From positions 62,001-126,000 of the forward strand of contig NZ_JAOYFC010000002.1 of the NCBI RefSeq assembly GCF_025802015.1: DNA of 64,000 bases, written 5' to 3'. The notes beneath the pieces were generated by a model. It was not told the origin of the DNA, did no database searches, and was given only the letters and a program-made list of their open reading frames with translations. Made by a program: the position numbers and the translations under genes. Shown here one piece after another: positions 17,791 to 28,219 of the stretch; position 1 is the stretch's first letter; every line of letters begins with the position of its first letter. Source of the DNA: Falsihalocynthiibacter halioticoli (GTDB taxonomy: Bacteria; Pseudomonadota; Alphaproteobacteria; Rhodobacterales; Rhodobacteraceae).

Positions 17791-19146
17791 CTATTTCCCT
17801 TTGATTGTACCGTCAAAGTGCTTCTCAAGGTCGCTCCAACAATCGATGTAATCCTCCTGAAGCGGCGCCTCTTTGGCGGCGAACTCGGTAAGGTGCTGTG
17901 GGAAGCGGGTTTCGAACATGAACGACATGGTGTTGTCGAGCTTTTCGGCCTTTAGGTCCGCGTTACTCGCGCCTTCAAACGCTTGTTTATCGGGGCCATG
18001 CGGGAGCATCATGTTGTGCAGGCTCATCCCGCCAGGAATGAAACCCTCGGGCTTCGCGTCGTAGATGCCGTAAATATTTCCCATCAATTCGGACATAACA
18101 TTCTTATGGTACCACGGCGGGCGGAAGGTATCTTCGGCAACCATCCAGCGCTCGCGGAACAGCACGAAATCGATATTCGCGGTTCCCGCTTGACCAGAGG
18201 GCGCGGTAAGCACGGTAAAGATCGAGGGATCGGGGTGATCAAACAACACCGCGCCAACGGGACAATAGGTCCGAAGATCGTATTTGACCGGCGCGTAATT
18301 GCCGTGCCACGCAACCACATCAAGCGGAGATTGGTTGATCGCCGTTTCGTGGAATTGCCCGCACCACTTCACGGTCAGGGTCGAGGGCACCTCGCGGTCT
18401 TCAAACGCGGCAACGGGGGCTTTGAAATCGCGGCGGTTTGCCATGCAGTTCGCGCCGATTGGCCCCCGCCCCGGAAGCTCGAATTTCTGGCCATAGTTCT
18501 CGCAAACAAATCCTCGCGCTGGCCCTTCGACCACTTCAACCCGATAGACCAACCCGCGCGGTAAAATTGCGATCTCCATCGGTTCAAGATCAATGATGCC
18601 GAGCTCTGTATAGAACCGAAGTCGCCCCTCCTGTGGAACGACAAGCAATTCGCTGTCAGCCGAGTAGAAATACGCGTCTTCCATGGATTTGGTCACAAGG
18701 TAAATGTGGCTCGCCATACCGACCTGCGTGTTCACATCCCCCGCAGTTGTCATCGTGTGCATGCCGGCAATCCACGTGAGGTCGCGCTCTGTGTGTGGCA
18801 CCGGATTCCAGCGGTATTGGCCAAGAGAGACCACGTCTTCTTTGATGTGTGGCGCTGTTTTCCAATGCGGCACATCAATCTTAGAGTAGCGTGCGGAATG
18901 TTTGACCGACGGGCGGATACGATAGCACCACGTGCGCTCGTTCTGATGGCTTGGCGCGGTGAAGGCTGTTCCGGAAAGCTGCTCTGCATAGAGACCATAA
19001 GCGCATTTTTGCGGGCTATTCATCCCTTGCGGCAATGCGCCCTTGAGCGCTTCTGTTTCATAATCATTGCCAAAACCGGGCATATATCCGAGCGTTGTGC
19101 CGCCGTTCTTTTCTTGGGTGTATTCGCGTTGCGCGGCTTTTGACAT
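17791..19146 (-). CDS. hmgA: Homogentisate 1,2-dioxygenase
   Basis: The ATG at 19146 is preferred because AGAGGAG lies about 8 bases upstream. The reading frame extends a further 27 codons but that extension lacks a ribosome site and family similarity. The resulting 451 residues match the family. Visible signatures are GFGNDYETEA near the N terminus, AFTAPSHQNERTW, and the iron-ligand region PPWYHKNVMSELMG with its histidine and glutamate. The enzyme opens the homogentisate ring to maleylacetoacetate in the cytoplasm. It is the first gene of an hmgA-fahA operon. The 116 bases upstream should hold the promoter. Confidence 0.93.
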   Translation of the reverse strand: MSKAAQREYTQEKNGGTTLGYMPGFGNDYETEALKGALPQGMNSPQKCAYGLYAEQLSGTAFTAPSHQNERTWCYRIRPSVKHSARYSKIDVPHWKTAPHIKEDVVSLGQYRWNPVPHTERDLTWIAGMHTMTTAGDVNTQVGMASHIYLVTKSMEDAYFYSADSELLVVPQEGRLRFYTELGIIDLEPMEIAILPRGLVYRVEVVEGPARGFVCENYGQKFELPGRGPIGANCMANRRDFKAPVAAFEDREVPSTLTVKWCGQFHETAINQSPLDVVAWHGNYAPVKYDLRTYCPVGAVLFDHPDPSIFTVLTAPSGQAGTANIDFVLFRERWMVAEDTFRPPWYHKNVMSELMGNIYGIYDAKPEGFIPGGMSLHNMMLPHGPDKQAFEGASNADLKAEKLDNTMSFMFETRFPQHLTEFAAKEAPLQEDYIDCWSDLEKHFDGTIKGK

Positions 19147-19262
19147 TGCACGGCTCCTCTTGGGTGATGACAGCGGATTTGCCCCGCAATCAGCGGTGTC
19201 TACAACTTCCCCCAAATATCGTTGCAAATGAAACGATTGTCAATCAAGCCGAAATCGCCAGC

Positions 19263-20750
19263 CTATCCAACCGGATTAAGCGGAGGCAATGCATCAGTTT
19301 TTTCAACGCGCCCGCGCTGTTTTGCATGGTGCTGTACGGCCTTCTGTAAAGATTGCCATGCCGCAGCATCACTCTCTTGGCCGCCGCCATATCGCGCATT
19401 CCCAAGTGTTATGAGCGCGCTGTTGATTTGCGGATCACGCATCACTGACTGGCCATCGCTTCGCTCGGACCAGAGCCAGAGTGCCTTTGACACCTCGGAA
19501 TAGTTGCGATGCTTGATCGCCTGCAACACCTGATCTTTGGCGTAATCTTCCGACGCAAGATAACGCGCTCGTCGTGCCGTCCGGTGCCGTTTGTATCTTT
19601 GCCAACCGACAACGACAGTCATCACCACAAGCACCAATGCCGCACCGATCATCGCCACAAGGCCGATCGTCTGTTGGGGCGTTCTCGCGGGCTCTGTGCT
19701 GGCAATTGGAGCATCCACAGCAAGGGAACGCCCCTCAAGCGTTGCGGTTTCCACAGCCTCGGTCGAGAGGTTGTACCATGATATCGAAATCTCGGGAGCG
19801 CCGCCTTCGCCACCACTTTGCGCAAGATAGGTTGTTGTTTCAACGCGCGTGCCCGAAAGCTCGCCGCGGTCTTCATGTTCAGTCAGTACAGGCTCATTCG
19901 GATATTGCGCAATCCCAACGATTTGCTCGTCTGGAATGAACGTCGGCAAGACCATTGGTGGCGTGCCTGTTACCTTGGCAGTCACTTTGCGCTCAACGCT
20001 GTCTCCTGCCGAAAGCGGCGCATCTGGGCCGGTATACTCTTGCGTTAGCTCGAGGCTTTCTGCTGCAATGAAGGGTGACAGCCCTTCGGCGCCTTGAGGT
20101 ATTGTTCCGGCGAACTCAACGCCCTCCATCGTGATGCGATCCTCGCGCGGCGCATTGGTATCGGGGTCGGCCCATGAGATGACAAGCTCCTGCGGCGGGA
20201 GCGTATATGTACCTGGAGCAAGCGGTATGATCCGATAGTGGCGGGTCACGCCAGACCATGTTTCACCGTCAACTCGCTCGCTCACCGGCGAGGTCGAGCG
20301 CTCTGGCAAACGCACCATCACATCGGGCATTTCCAGTGATGGAAAGACCACAGGGTCCACCATCCAAGTCGGCACCAGAATAGTGACGCGCAGGCTCAGC
20401 GGCTGCCCGACAATCGCTTGTGTTTCTTCAAGCTCGACTCTCAACTCAGGTGATTTCGAGGCTGGCTCTTGTGCCTCATCACCCTGTTCGGCCGAAGTTT
20501 GATCAGCCGATTCTGTTTCTGTAGAGGGGTTGCTTTGCTGTGGCTTGGAAACAGCCGCATCAGGTTGCGCATCGGTCTGCAGCGCGTTCGTTGTGTCAGA
20601 TGCGGTATCCGATTGTACCGCGTCAGTCGTATTCTCTGTCGCCTGCCCATTTTCGTTTAGGGGATCGGTAGAGTCTGACGACTCCTGCGCACGAACTTGC
20701 GCAGAGAGCATCACTGTAAGCGCAGTAAGTATGGCGAGAATCCGGATCAT
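19263..20750 (-). CDS. BatD-like membrane protein of the MoxR/VWA cluster
   Basis: The 495-residue protein begins with a signal peptide (LAILTALTVMLSAQVRAQ). A low-complexity, Ser/Thr/Asp/Gln-rich linker covers roughly residues 22-100. Beta-sandwich repeats of the BatD/oxygen-tolerance type follow (LRVELEETQAIVGQPLSLRVTI). A membrane helix lies near 380-400, then a basic cytoplasmic tail. Most of the protein therefore faces the periplasm. Its start overlaps the stop of the preceding VWA-TPR gene. It is the last gene of the six-gene MoxR-Bat operon. The biochemical role of BatD is not established; the clusters are linked to aerotolerance and to chaperoning of metalloenzymes or envelope complexes. 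Confidence 0.78.
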   Translation of the reverse strand: MIRILAILTALTVMLSAQVRAQESSDSTDPLNENGQATENTTDAVQSDTASDTTNALQTDAQPDAAVSKPQQSNPSTETESADQTSAEQGDEAQEPASKSPELRVELEETQAIVGQPLSLRVTILVPTWMVDPVVFPSLEMPDVMVRLPERSTSPVSERVDGETWSGVTRHYRIIPLAPGTYTLPPQELVISWADPDTNAPREDRITMEGVEFAGTIPQGAEGLSPFIAAESLELTQEYTGPDAPLSAGDSVERKVTAKVTGTPPMVLPTFIPDEQIVGIAQYPNEPVLTEHEDRGELSGTRVETTTYLAQSGGEGGAPEISISWYNLSTEAVETATLEGRSLAVDAPIASTEPARTPQQTIGLVAMIGAALVLVVMTVVVGWQRYKRHRTARRARYLASEDYAKDQVLQAIKHRNYSEVSKALWLWSERSDGQSVMRDPQINSALITLGNARYGGGQESDAAAWQSLQKAVQHHAKQRGRVEKTDALPPLNPVG

Positions 20751-22378
20751 TCCGCCGCCTCCTCTGTCTCTGCGGGTGGCTCTGATGCCTCATCGCTTTC
20801 CTCTGTCGCGCTTGGCTCATCAGCACCACTTGTAGAAGAGTTCCCCGCGCTCACAAGGTCCATCTGAAAGCGAGTTCTGAGGAAATCGGCGGTGTTTGTG
20901 TCGACGGTATTCATCCATTGATCCGCAGTCATCGGAGCGCCATCACCTTCGGGTTGGGCGTCGATCTCTGTGTCGGTGCCAACGTTCGCTTCGTTATCGA
21001 AAACAACCTCATCCGCGCCGATACCGGTTTCCTCGCCTGTATCAGAGGCCGCGCGTGTTTCCTCGACATAGGTGACAATCTGTTTTGAAACATCAAGGTT
21101 ATGCTGTGCGTCTGGAAAATCAGGGTCACGCTCCAAGACCGTTTCAAAAGCGCGCACGCCGTCGCGATACTGGCGATTGCGGATATAGGCATGACCGAGT
21201 GTAAACGCCGCTTCTGGTGTGTCGAGAGTTTCCAAAACCGCAATAGCTTCTGGATATTGGCCGGATCGAAAGAGCGCATATCCTTGCCAGTATGGATCAG
21301 CGAAAGCCTCGGCGGCGGCGGCGAAATCTTTGTTCTGGTAAGCGCGGTATCCTTGTTGATCCGGCGTAAAAAACCAATCCGCAATTCCATCCGCTCGCGC
21401 GGTTTGTGGCGGCGCAATCGCCGCAATCGCCAGCACCACAGCCGTCCAGCGCATGGTCCAGCCCAACCGGAACCAGAACAGCGCAACCAGAGCGGCAGGT
21501 ACGGCAAACCACCAGCCGCGATCTTCCCATGGTTGGCTAGTGTCTTCCAACAGGGCGCGCCGATAGGCAATGGCTGTTATTCGATCAATCTGGGCAACAT
21601 CGGCGTTGTCAGCGGTCAGCGTGACCGATTGTACACCAGAGGGAGTGCTTCCTGAAAAGGCTGACTGCCCGTCCGGCAGTACCGACAAAACGGTGATTGG
21701 AGCGGTGTCAAAATCAGAAACCGCGCTCGCCTCTCCAGCGTTCATCTCATCCGAGACAACAAGGATACTTCCCGGTGTTTCTTCTTCGCCAAGGATTGAA
21801 CTTGCGATTTCAAGCGCCGCGCCGAGGTCTGCGCCCTCTTGGGGCATCACATCGGGAGAAAGCCCCTCAAGATAGGGCAGCATAACCGACGGATCCTCGG
21901 TAAAGGGCATAACGCGGTGGGCCGATCCCGCATAAGCAACAAGCGCCGTACGCGCCCCAGCCCGCAAATCAAGCAAATCGCGAATTTTGAATTTGGCGCG
22001 GTCAAGGCGCGTTGGCGCGACATCTTTTTGCTCCATCGACGGCGTGACTTTGAGAACGACAACAAGCGGCCCAGTTTGGGTAAAGAACGGATCAACCTGC
22101 CGTGTCCAGCTTGGCCCCGACGCGCCAAGGATCGCAAAGGCAATAACAAGCGCTGAGGTGTCGATCGGCAACACGCGTCCGCGCCGTTCCGCTCCGACCG
22201 TCAGCGCATTTCTAAGATGCGGCGCCAAACCTTCGCGCGGCATCTGTGGGCGTGTTGCACGGCGGCGAATGATCCACCAAACGGCCAAAACCGGTAGCAG
22301 AGCCAACAACACCATGGGCCGCAGAAAATGGAAGGCCTCAAGCGCGAGTGCGAATTCATCGAGGATCAAACCTATCAT
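20747..22378 (-). CDS. VWA and TPR domain protein (BatB/BatC-like fusion) with degenerate MIDAS
   Basis: The 543-residue protein has two N-terminal helices flanking a short loop, then a von Willebrand A domain at about 103-270, a third helix near 290, TPR repeats at about 345-430, and an acidic, low-complexity tail. The MIDAS motif DxSxS is altered. At residues 110-114 the protein reads KVTPS, with Lys in place of the metal-binding Asp and Thr for the first Ser, so direct metal binding seems lost. The preceding BatA-like protein keeps an intact site. BatB and BatC are separate in many genomes. Start and stop overlap its neighbours by four bases. Confidence 0.8.
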   Translation of the reverse strand: MIGLILDEFALALEAFHFLRPMVLLALLPVLAVWWIIRRRATRPQMPREGLAPHLRNALTVGAERRGRVLPIDTSALVIAFAILGASGPSWTRQVDPFFTQTGPLVVVLKVTPSMEQKDVAPTRLDRAKFKIRDLLDLRAGARTALVAYAGSAHRVMPFTEDPSVMLPYLEGLSPDVMPQEGADLGAALEIASSILGEEETPGSILVVSDEMNAGEASAVSDFDTAPITVLSVLPDGQSAFSGSTPSGVQSVTLTADNADVAQIDRITAIAYRRALLEDTSQPWEDRGWWFAVPAALVALFWFRLGWTMRWTAVVLAIAAIAPPQTARADGIADWFFTPDQQGYRAYQNKDFAAAAEAFADPYWQGYALFRSGQYPEAIAVLETLDTPEAAFTLGHAYIRNRQYRDGVRAFETVLERDPDFPDAQHNLDVSKQIVTYVEETRAASDTGEETGIGADEVVFDNEANVGTDTEIDAQPEGDGAPMTADQWMNTVDTNTADFLRTRFQMDLVSAGNSSTSGADEPSATEESDEASEPPAETEEAAE

Positions 22379-23373
22379 GCGTTTGCCCTCGCTTTTCGAC
22401 GTCCATTCGTCTTAGCAACGATCAGATAAAGCAATGTCGCAAGGCCTATGAGCGCTGCAAGCGCAAGCGCATATCCGGCGAGCGCCTGTCTCGGACGGTG
22501 GGTCTGGCGTTCCACAAGGCGTGGGGCCAATTCATCAATCCGCGCATAAACTTCTGTCAGTGCTTCTTGGTCAGACGCAAAATAGCTGTTGCCGCCAGTG
22601 CGGGTCGCTATCTCGTCCAATGTGGCAAGGTCGACACGGTTTTCACCTTGGGCATCAGGGTCACCTACACCGATGGTGTGGATTTCCACGCCGCGCGAAT
22701 TGGCAATTTCGGCAGCATTGATCGGACTCATACTGCTGGCTGTGTCGGAGCCGTCGGAGAGAAGGATCAAAAGGCGCTGCTCCACATCACTTGTTTCAAA
22801 CGTGCGGATCGCAAGGCCGATGGCGTCGCCGATTACTGTATGCGGCCCTGCCATGCCAACCTCGGTTTGTGCCACGAGATCAGAGATCGTTTTGAGGTCA
22901 TCGGTCAATGGCGCTTGTAGGAAGGCCCGCGAGCCAAAGACGATTAGTCCGATCCGGTCGCCCTCTCGCGCGGCGATGAACTCCTCCACAACATCCTGAA
23001 CAGCCGCCAGCCGCTGAACCTTCTCCCCGTCTGGCGTTTCAAAATCGACCTCATCCATGGAGCCGGAAATATCGAGCGCAAGCACCACATCGCGTGCCGA
23101 CTTTTCAACTGTAACGGGCGCCCCAAGGCGTTCGGGCTGCGCAATCGCAAGAACAAGCAGGCCCCAAACAAGAACGGCCGCAACCATTTGAACCCGTGTG
23201 CGGCGCAAGATCACGGCGCCAGCGGCGGCCTCGCTGTCAGCAGCAGAAACCACCCGACGAAAGAATGGAACGCGCAGGGCCGGCGTTTTTTCGCGGTGGG
23301 GTGGAAACAGTTTCACAACAAGAAACGGCAGCGGTAAGGCCAATAAAGCCCATGGGAAGGCAAGCGAGATCAT
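22375..23373 (-). CDS. BatA-like VWA domain membrane protein
   Basis: The 332-residue protein has an N-terminal helix, a second helix near residues 62-80, a VWA domain with an intact MIDAS (DISGSM at 101-106) and supporting residues in PLTDDL and LLSDGSDTASS, and a C-terminal helix near 300-320 followed by a basic end. It matches the BatA/aerotolerance VWA type. It should sit in the inner membrane with the VWA domain exposed, and partner the MoxR ATPase encoded upstream. It is embedded in the operon with four-base overlaps on both sides. Confidence 0.83.
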   Translation of the reverse strand: MISLAFPWALLALPLPFLVVKLFPPHREKTPALRVPFFRRVVSAADSEAAAGAVILRRTRVQMVAAVLVWGLLVLAIAQPERLGAPVTVEKSARDVVLALDISGSMDEVDFETPDGEKVQRLAAVQDVVEEFIAAREGDRIGLIVFGSRAFLQAPLTDDLKTISDLVAQTEVGMAGPHTVIGDAIGLAIRTFETSDVEQRLLILLSDGSDTASSMSPINAAEIANSRGVEIHTIGVGDPDAQGENRVDLATLDEIATRTGGNSYFASDQEALTEVYARIDELAPRLVERQTHRPRQALAGYALALAALIGLATLLYLIVAKTNGRRKARANA

Positions 23374-23882
23374 GCGCGGGCCTCCGTTCCTTCAGAAATC
23401 GGATGGCGCGCTTCTGTCGCGCGATCTGCTTTATGCGTTTTGATCCAACGCTTTACCGTATTCACAAACGCGGGCGACGCCGCGCTCTCTTGCCGGTACG
23501 GCGCTTCGGTCAGGGTCGCAGCCGTTGCGGCATCAAATTCAACACCTTTGCCCGTTGCCTCGAGGAAAAGAACCCAGCTCTCGCCCGTAAGCTGCGCCAC
23601 ATCGGTACGTGGGAACGCCGCAAGAGCACATCTACGAACAACCAAGGCGATCTCTGCGGCATCACCATTAGCCTGTTCAATGGCCGCAATGGCTGCACGG
23701 CGATAGGCGTTGGCGCGATAATGCTTAAGCCAGCGCCAAAGCGCGATGGCCACGCCAAGCAAAATGGCAGCCGCCAAAACAGCCCAACCCGCAGTTTGCG
23801 GCGCCATTGAAATGGGCGGTGGCTCTTGTGGTGGCACAAGCTGATCCAGCAGTTCTATGAGGGATGTGGCCTCTTCGTTCAT
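23370..23882 (-). CDS. DUF4381 family membrane protein
   Basis: The ATG at 23882 overlaps the stop of the upstream DUF58 gene as ATGA, which fixes the start; longer versions of the frame run inside that gene. The 170-residue product has a Pro-rich N terminus (LVPPQEPPPIS), one membrane helix at about 28-46, and a cytoplasmic helical domain with AYRRAAIAAI and an aromatic-rich WVLFLE segment, as in DUF4381 (PF14316). Such proteins are regularly found between DUF58 and VWA genes in MoxR clusters. Function is unknown; it may be an adaptor linking the VWA proteins to the membrane. Confidence 0.75.
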   Translation of the reverse strand: MNEEATSLIELLDQLVPPQEPPPISMAPQTAGWAVLAAAILLGVAIALWRWLKHYRANAYRRAAIAAIEQANGDAAEIALVVRRCALAAFPRTDVAQLTGESWVLFLEATGKGVEFDAATAATLTEAPYRQESAASPAFVNTVKRWIKTHKADRATEARHPISEGTEARA

Positions 23883-24862
23883 CGTGGTCCAAGCCCCATC
23901 AATCGACGCATCTGGCTTAGGCTGTCCTCGCCTGCGCTTAGCGGTAGTATGGGAACACCAAGGCTGCGTTTCCAATCAAGAACATCTGCGAGCCGTCCCT
24001 TCGCCATGTCGCGCAGGCTGCGCTGAACGGTTTGATCGCCCGTATCGATTTCGGCCTGCAAACGACCGTCAGAGATCGCAAGACGAAGGTCCGGTGGCAT
24101 GTCATCAGCCATCGGGTCAGACACCAGCCCCAACACCAGATCATTATGCTGCGAGATACCGCGGATACGCTTGCGGGTGGTCTCGCTGATGACATCGAAA
24201 TCCGAGAAGATCAGAATGAGGTGGTTACGCGGCGCGATCCGCGCGACCGCGGTCAAAACATCATCCAGCGAAACCGGCGTTACATTCGGCGCTTCGGCGT
24301 GAAGTTGGGCATTTGCGGCCGCAAGGCTTGCGAGGAAGCGGTCAAGAGCGCGGCGGCTGCGCTGCGGACGAATTTCTGCAATGGTCTCGTCACCAAAGAC
24401 TATGCCGCCCACGCGGTCCCCCTGATCAAGAATACGAAAGGCCGCAAGGGCCGCGCATTCTGCTGCTGTAACCGACTTCATATTGAGGACAGAGCCGAAA
24501 AACATCGACATGCGCTGATCGACAACAATAAGCGTCGGGCGGTCACGCTCTTCGGTAAAAACGCGCACATGGGGCTTGCCGGTTCGCGCGGTAACTTTCC
24601 AGTCAATCGCGCGGATATCGTCGTTCGGTAGGTAATCACGCAGTTCTTCGAAGTTGAGCCCCCGCCCCCGCATCCGCGAGGCATGCCGACCATTGAGCGC
24701 GCTGTTCGCGGGCTGGCGCGGCAGGAAACTCAGCGTTTTTGCGCGGGGTTCAAGCTTTCGCAAATGGGCAAGATCAACCGACACGCGCGGATCAAGTGAT
24801 TTATCTGGCGCGGGCGATTGGGGGGCCAATCCCGTGCGTATGAGGGCGGCTTTGTCGAACAT
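23879..24862 (-). CDS. DUF58 domain protein of the MoxR cluster
   Basis: The 327-residue protein carries the DUF58 core: NFEELRDYLPNDDIRAIDWKV followed by TGKPHVRVFTEERD. It then has a VWA-like C-terminal half in which the metal motif is changed (DQRMSM in place of DxSxSM). No membrane helix is evident, so it is probably cytoplasmic. DUF58 proteins accompany MoxR ATPases and VWA proteins and may be adaptors for substrates remodelled by MoxR. It starts 9 bases after the MoxR stop and its end overlaps the DUF4381 gene. Confidence 0.83.
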   Translation of the reverse strand: MFDKAALIRTGLAPQSPAPDKSLDPRVSVDLAHLRKLEPRAKTLSFLPRQPANSALNGRHASRMRGRGLNFEELRDYLPNDDIRAIDWKVTARTGKPHVRVFTEERDRPTLIVVDQRMSMFFGSVLNMKSVTAAECAALAAFRILDQGDRVGGIVFGDETIAEIRPQRSRRALDRFLASLAAANAQLHAEAPNVTPVSLDDVLTAVARIAPRNHLILIFSDFDVISETTRKRIRGISQHNDLVLGLVSDPMADDMPPDLRLAISDGRLQAEIDTGDQTVQRSLRDMAKGRLADVLDWKRSLGVPILPLSAGEDSLSQMRRLMGLGPR

Positions 24863-24871
24863 ATGTCCCCC

Positions 24872-25861
<990 letters not shown>

Positions 25862-25982
25862 CTGGAAAACCTCATGAATTGAGTATGTTCGGGTCGGTTA
25901 CTGGCGGCACGCTCATGGCGATTGAAAATCTCAGCCACGCGCGTAGTTTCGCCAAACCAACAAATATCTGTCAAACAAAGCT

Positions 25983-26005
25983 CCGGCGGGCCAATGGCCC
26001 ACCGG
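25983..26005 (-). terminator. Rho-independent terminator after the arylsulfatase gene
   Basis: The 10-base arms CCGGCGGGCC and GGCCCACCGG pair with one mismatch around a 3-base loop. Read on the minus strand, the stem is followed by GAGCTTTGTTTG, a T-rich run. It lies 80 bases beyond the sulfatase stop and upstream of moxR, so it should insulate the two transcripts. Confidence 0.65.
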
Positions 26006-26085
26006 AATGTCTTTTACCCTGTTCGGGATCGGTATGGTTGATACGCTACACTAAACTGGCGCGCATCGCCAGAGCCAATATGGGC

Positions 26086-27678
26086 TTACTGGGTTACACC
26101 GTTAAGCTGCTGTTCAAGCTGCTCTTGGATTTGATCCACAGAGAAACTCGCCGCACGTTGCGATGGCGGGAATTCCTTGAAAGTCTCGAAGAACTTGGAG
26201 ACTTCAACCTGTGCTGGTGTCAGCAGAAAAACACGATCCATCAGCCAGTCATAGTATGTGTTGGATGTCCGGTCCGCACGCTCATATGGATCAGCGCGAA
26301 GATCGAAGATTTTTGGAACTCGCAGAGGAGTGAATGGGTTAGCCCAGATTTCCAATGTGCCTTCGACACGCTGCTCTTGGAATACGATCTTCCAGTTTTC
26401 GTAGCGCAGACCAACAATCAAACCATCATCGTTGAAGTAGAAGAACTCTTTACGAGCAGTGTCATCCGCTTCGCCAGTCAGGTATGGAAGCTGGTTATAG
26501 CCATCAAGGTGTACATTGTACTCTTTGCCGTTGATAGTTGTTCCTTCAAGCAGACGGTCTTTGATGTCTGTATCGCCAGCAGCAGCAAGCAATGTCGGGA
26601 ACCAGTCAAGACCAGAGAACAGACCGTTTTTGACCGTGCCGGGCTCAAACTTACCAGGCCACTTGATCATAGCAGGAACGCGGAACGCACCTTCCCAGTT
26701 GGTGTTCTTTTCGCTGCGGAACGGCGTTGTTGCCGCATCAGGCCAAGAGTTCTGGTGAGGGCCATTGTCTGTTGAGTACATGACAATCGTGTTGTCCGCG
26801 ACGCCCATTTCGTCAACAGCATCAAGGATTTGACCGACAATCTTGTCATGCTCGATCATGCCGTCGGCATACTCGGTCAACGCAGTCAGACCAGGTTCGC
26901 TCCGGTTCTCTTCCTTCACGTGTGTGCGGAAGTGCATCCGTGTTGTGTTCATCCAAACAAAGAAGGGTTTCCCCTGCTCCACCTGACGCTGCATGAAGTC
27001 GATGGCCGCAGCGGACGTTTCTTCGTCAACTGTTTCCATACGCTTCTTGGTCAGAGGACCGGTATCTTCGATTTCGCCATCAGCAGACGAGCGAATAACG
27101 CCACGTGGACCGAATTGCTCGCGGAATGCGGGATCAGTTGGATAGTTGAAGTTTTCAGGCTCTTCCTCGGCGTTGAGGTGATATAGGTTGCCGAAAAACT
27201 CGTCAAAGCCGTGGGCTGTCGGCAGGAACTCGTCCTTGTCACCAAGGTGGTTCTTACCGAATTGACCAGTTGCGTAACCGAGGTCTTTAAATGCCGCAGC
27301 CATTGTAACGTCATCTTCACGCAGACCGATATCTGCGCCAGGAAGACCAACTTTGGACAGACCAGTACGCAGCGTGGACTGACCTGTAATGAATGTCGAA
27401 CGGCCAGCAGTACAGCTTTGTTCAGCATAATAGTCAGTAAACATAATGCCTTCTTGGGCAATGCTGTCGATGTTAGGTGTTCTATAACCCATCAAGCCGA
27501 AGCTATATGCGGAAATATTGGTTTGGCCGATATCGTCACCCCAGATGACGAGAATGTTCGGTTTTGTGCCGTCGGAGGCCGTGTCTTGGGCGTATGCGGG
27601 GCCAAATGCGACCGATGCGTAGAGCATCGAAGCGGCGACCTGCACGACCCTCTTTCTATAAAGATTTCGCGGGTCCAT
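26086..27678 (-). CDS. Periplasmic arylsulfatase (formylglycine-dependent)
   Basis: The 530-residue protein has a signal peptide ending near AYA at residue 30. The sulfatase fold opens with ILVIWGDDIGQTN, which supplies metal-binding aspartates. The active-site cysteine is Cys89 in SCTAGRS, a CXAXR match, so it needs conversion to formylglycine by an FGE-type enzyme not in this window. Further signatures are GKNHLGD and the metal-site YSTDNGPH. It should hydrolyse sulfate esters in the periplasm, supplying sulfur or trimming sulfated carbohydrates. It is a single-gene unit with a clear terminator downstream. The true substrate is unknown. Confidence 0.88.
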   Translation of the reverse strand: MDPRNLYRKRVVQVAASMLYASVAFGPAYAQDTASDGTKPNILVIWGDDIGQTNISAYSFGLMGYRTPNIDSIAQEGIMFTDYYAEQSCTAGRSTFITGQSTLRTGLSKVGLPGADIGLREDDVTMAAAFKDLGYATGQFGKNHLGDKDEFLPTAHGFDEFFGNLYHLNAEEEPENFNYPTDPAFREQFGPRGVIRSSADGEIEDTGPLTKKRMETVDEETSAAAIDFMQRQVEQGKPFFVWMNTTRMHFRTHVKEENRSEPGLTALTEYADGMIEHDKIVGQILDAVDEMGVADNTIVMYSTDNGPHQNSWPDAATTPFRSEKNTNWEGAFRVPAMIKWPGKFEPGTVKNGLFSGLDWFPTLLAAAGDTDIKDRLLEGTTINGKEYNVHLDGYNQLPYLTGEADDTARKEFFYFNDDGLIVGLRYENWKIVFQEQRVEGTLEIWANPFTPLRVPKIFDLRADPYERADRTSNTYYDWLMDRVFLLTPAQVEVSKFFETFKEFPPSQRAASFSVDQIQEQLEQQLNGVTQ

Positions 27679-28219
27679 ACATTTCTCCTTTTGTAAAATA
27701 GTCGATACGAATGCCTACATGGTAACTTTAAGCAATCTCATGTCAAACGTTGTATTATCAAAGTTTTGTCAGTGCTCCGATGCGCGCAGTAATCCTATTA
27801 AAATAAGGATTATCGGCCAGAACGCTCAATGAATAGCTTGCGCTGAGTGTGCGCATGAGCCTAGCCTCCCCAGCAGGACCGATACATCAGAAAACCTGAC
27901 CTACCTCTGACGCTGAAGGATATAAAGCGGCGTAAACGGACAAGACCTTTTCGCGCGCCTCACAGGACCATGAGATACGAGACCAGATTTGCGCGAAGCC
28001 CTTAAAAGTGTAAAGCTGACAATTAGGGAAACACGTGGCCAGACAATTTTAGGGCCGCTTAGGTAGACGTCGCGCATCAAGCGCTACGCCACGATAAAGC
28101 ACCACATTAAGGTGCGCACAACTTACGATTTTTGGCCGTATTTTCCGGCGGTTAAGATACGAAAAGCCTGACCAAAAGGCTTCGACCCAACAGAAACGAC
28201 AGAAACAAAAGGAGGCGAT
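27679..28219. other. 541-base non-coding divergent region
   Basis: This gap lies between the divergent arylsulfatase and BCCT transporter genes, and no supported gene is in it. It has short dyads: TAATCCT/AGGATTA at 27790-27812, GCACC/GGTGC at 28099-28115 and AAGCCT/AGGCTT at 28164-28182. The first is AT-rich and could be an operator, and the last lies in the transporter leader. The size is large enough for a small RNA, but nothing shows one directly. Confidence 0.4.

Noticed and set aside
27679..28219. Possible small RNA gene in the long non-coding region
   Set aside because: Only short, isolated dyads are visible, with no promoter-terminator pair that would define a transcript.
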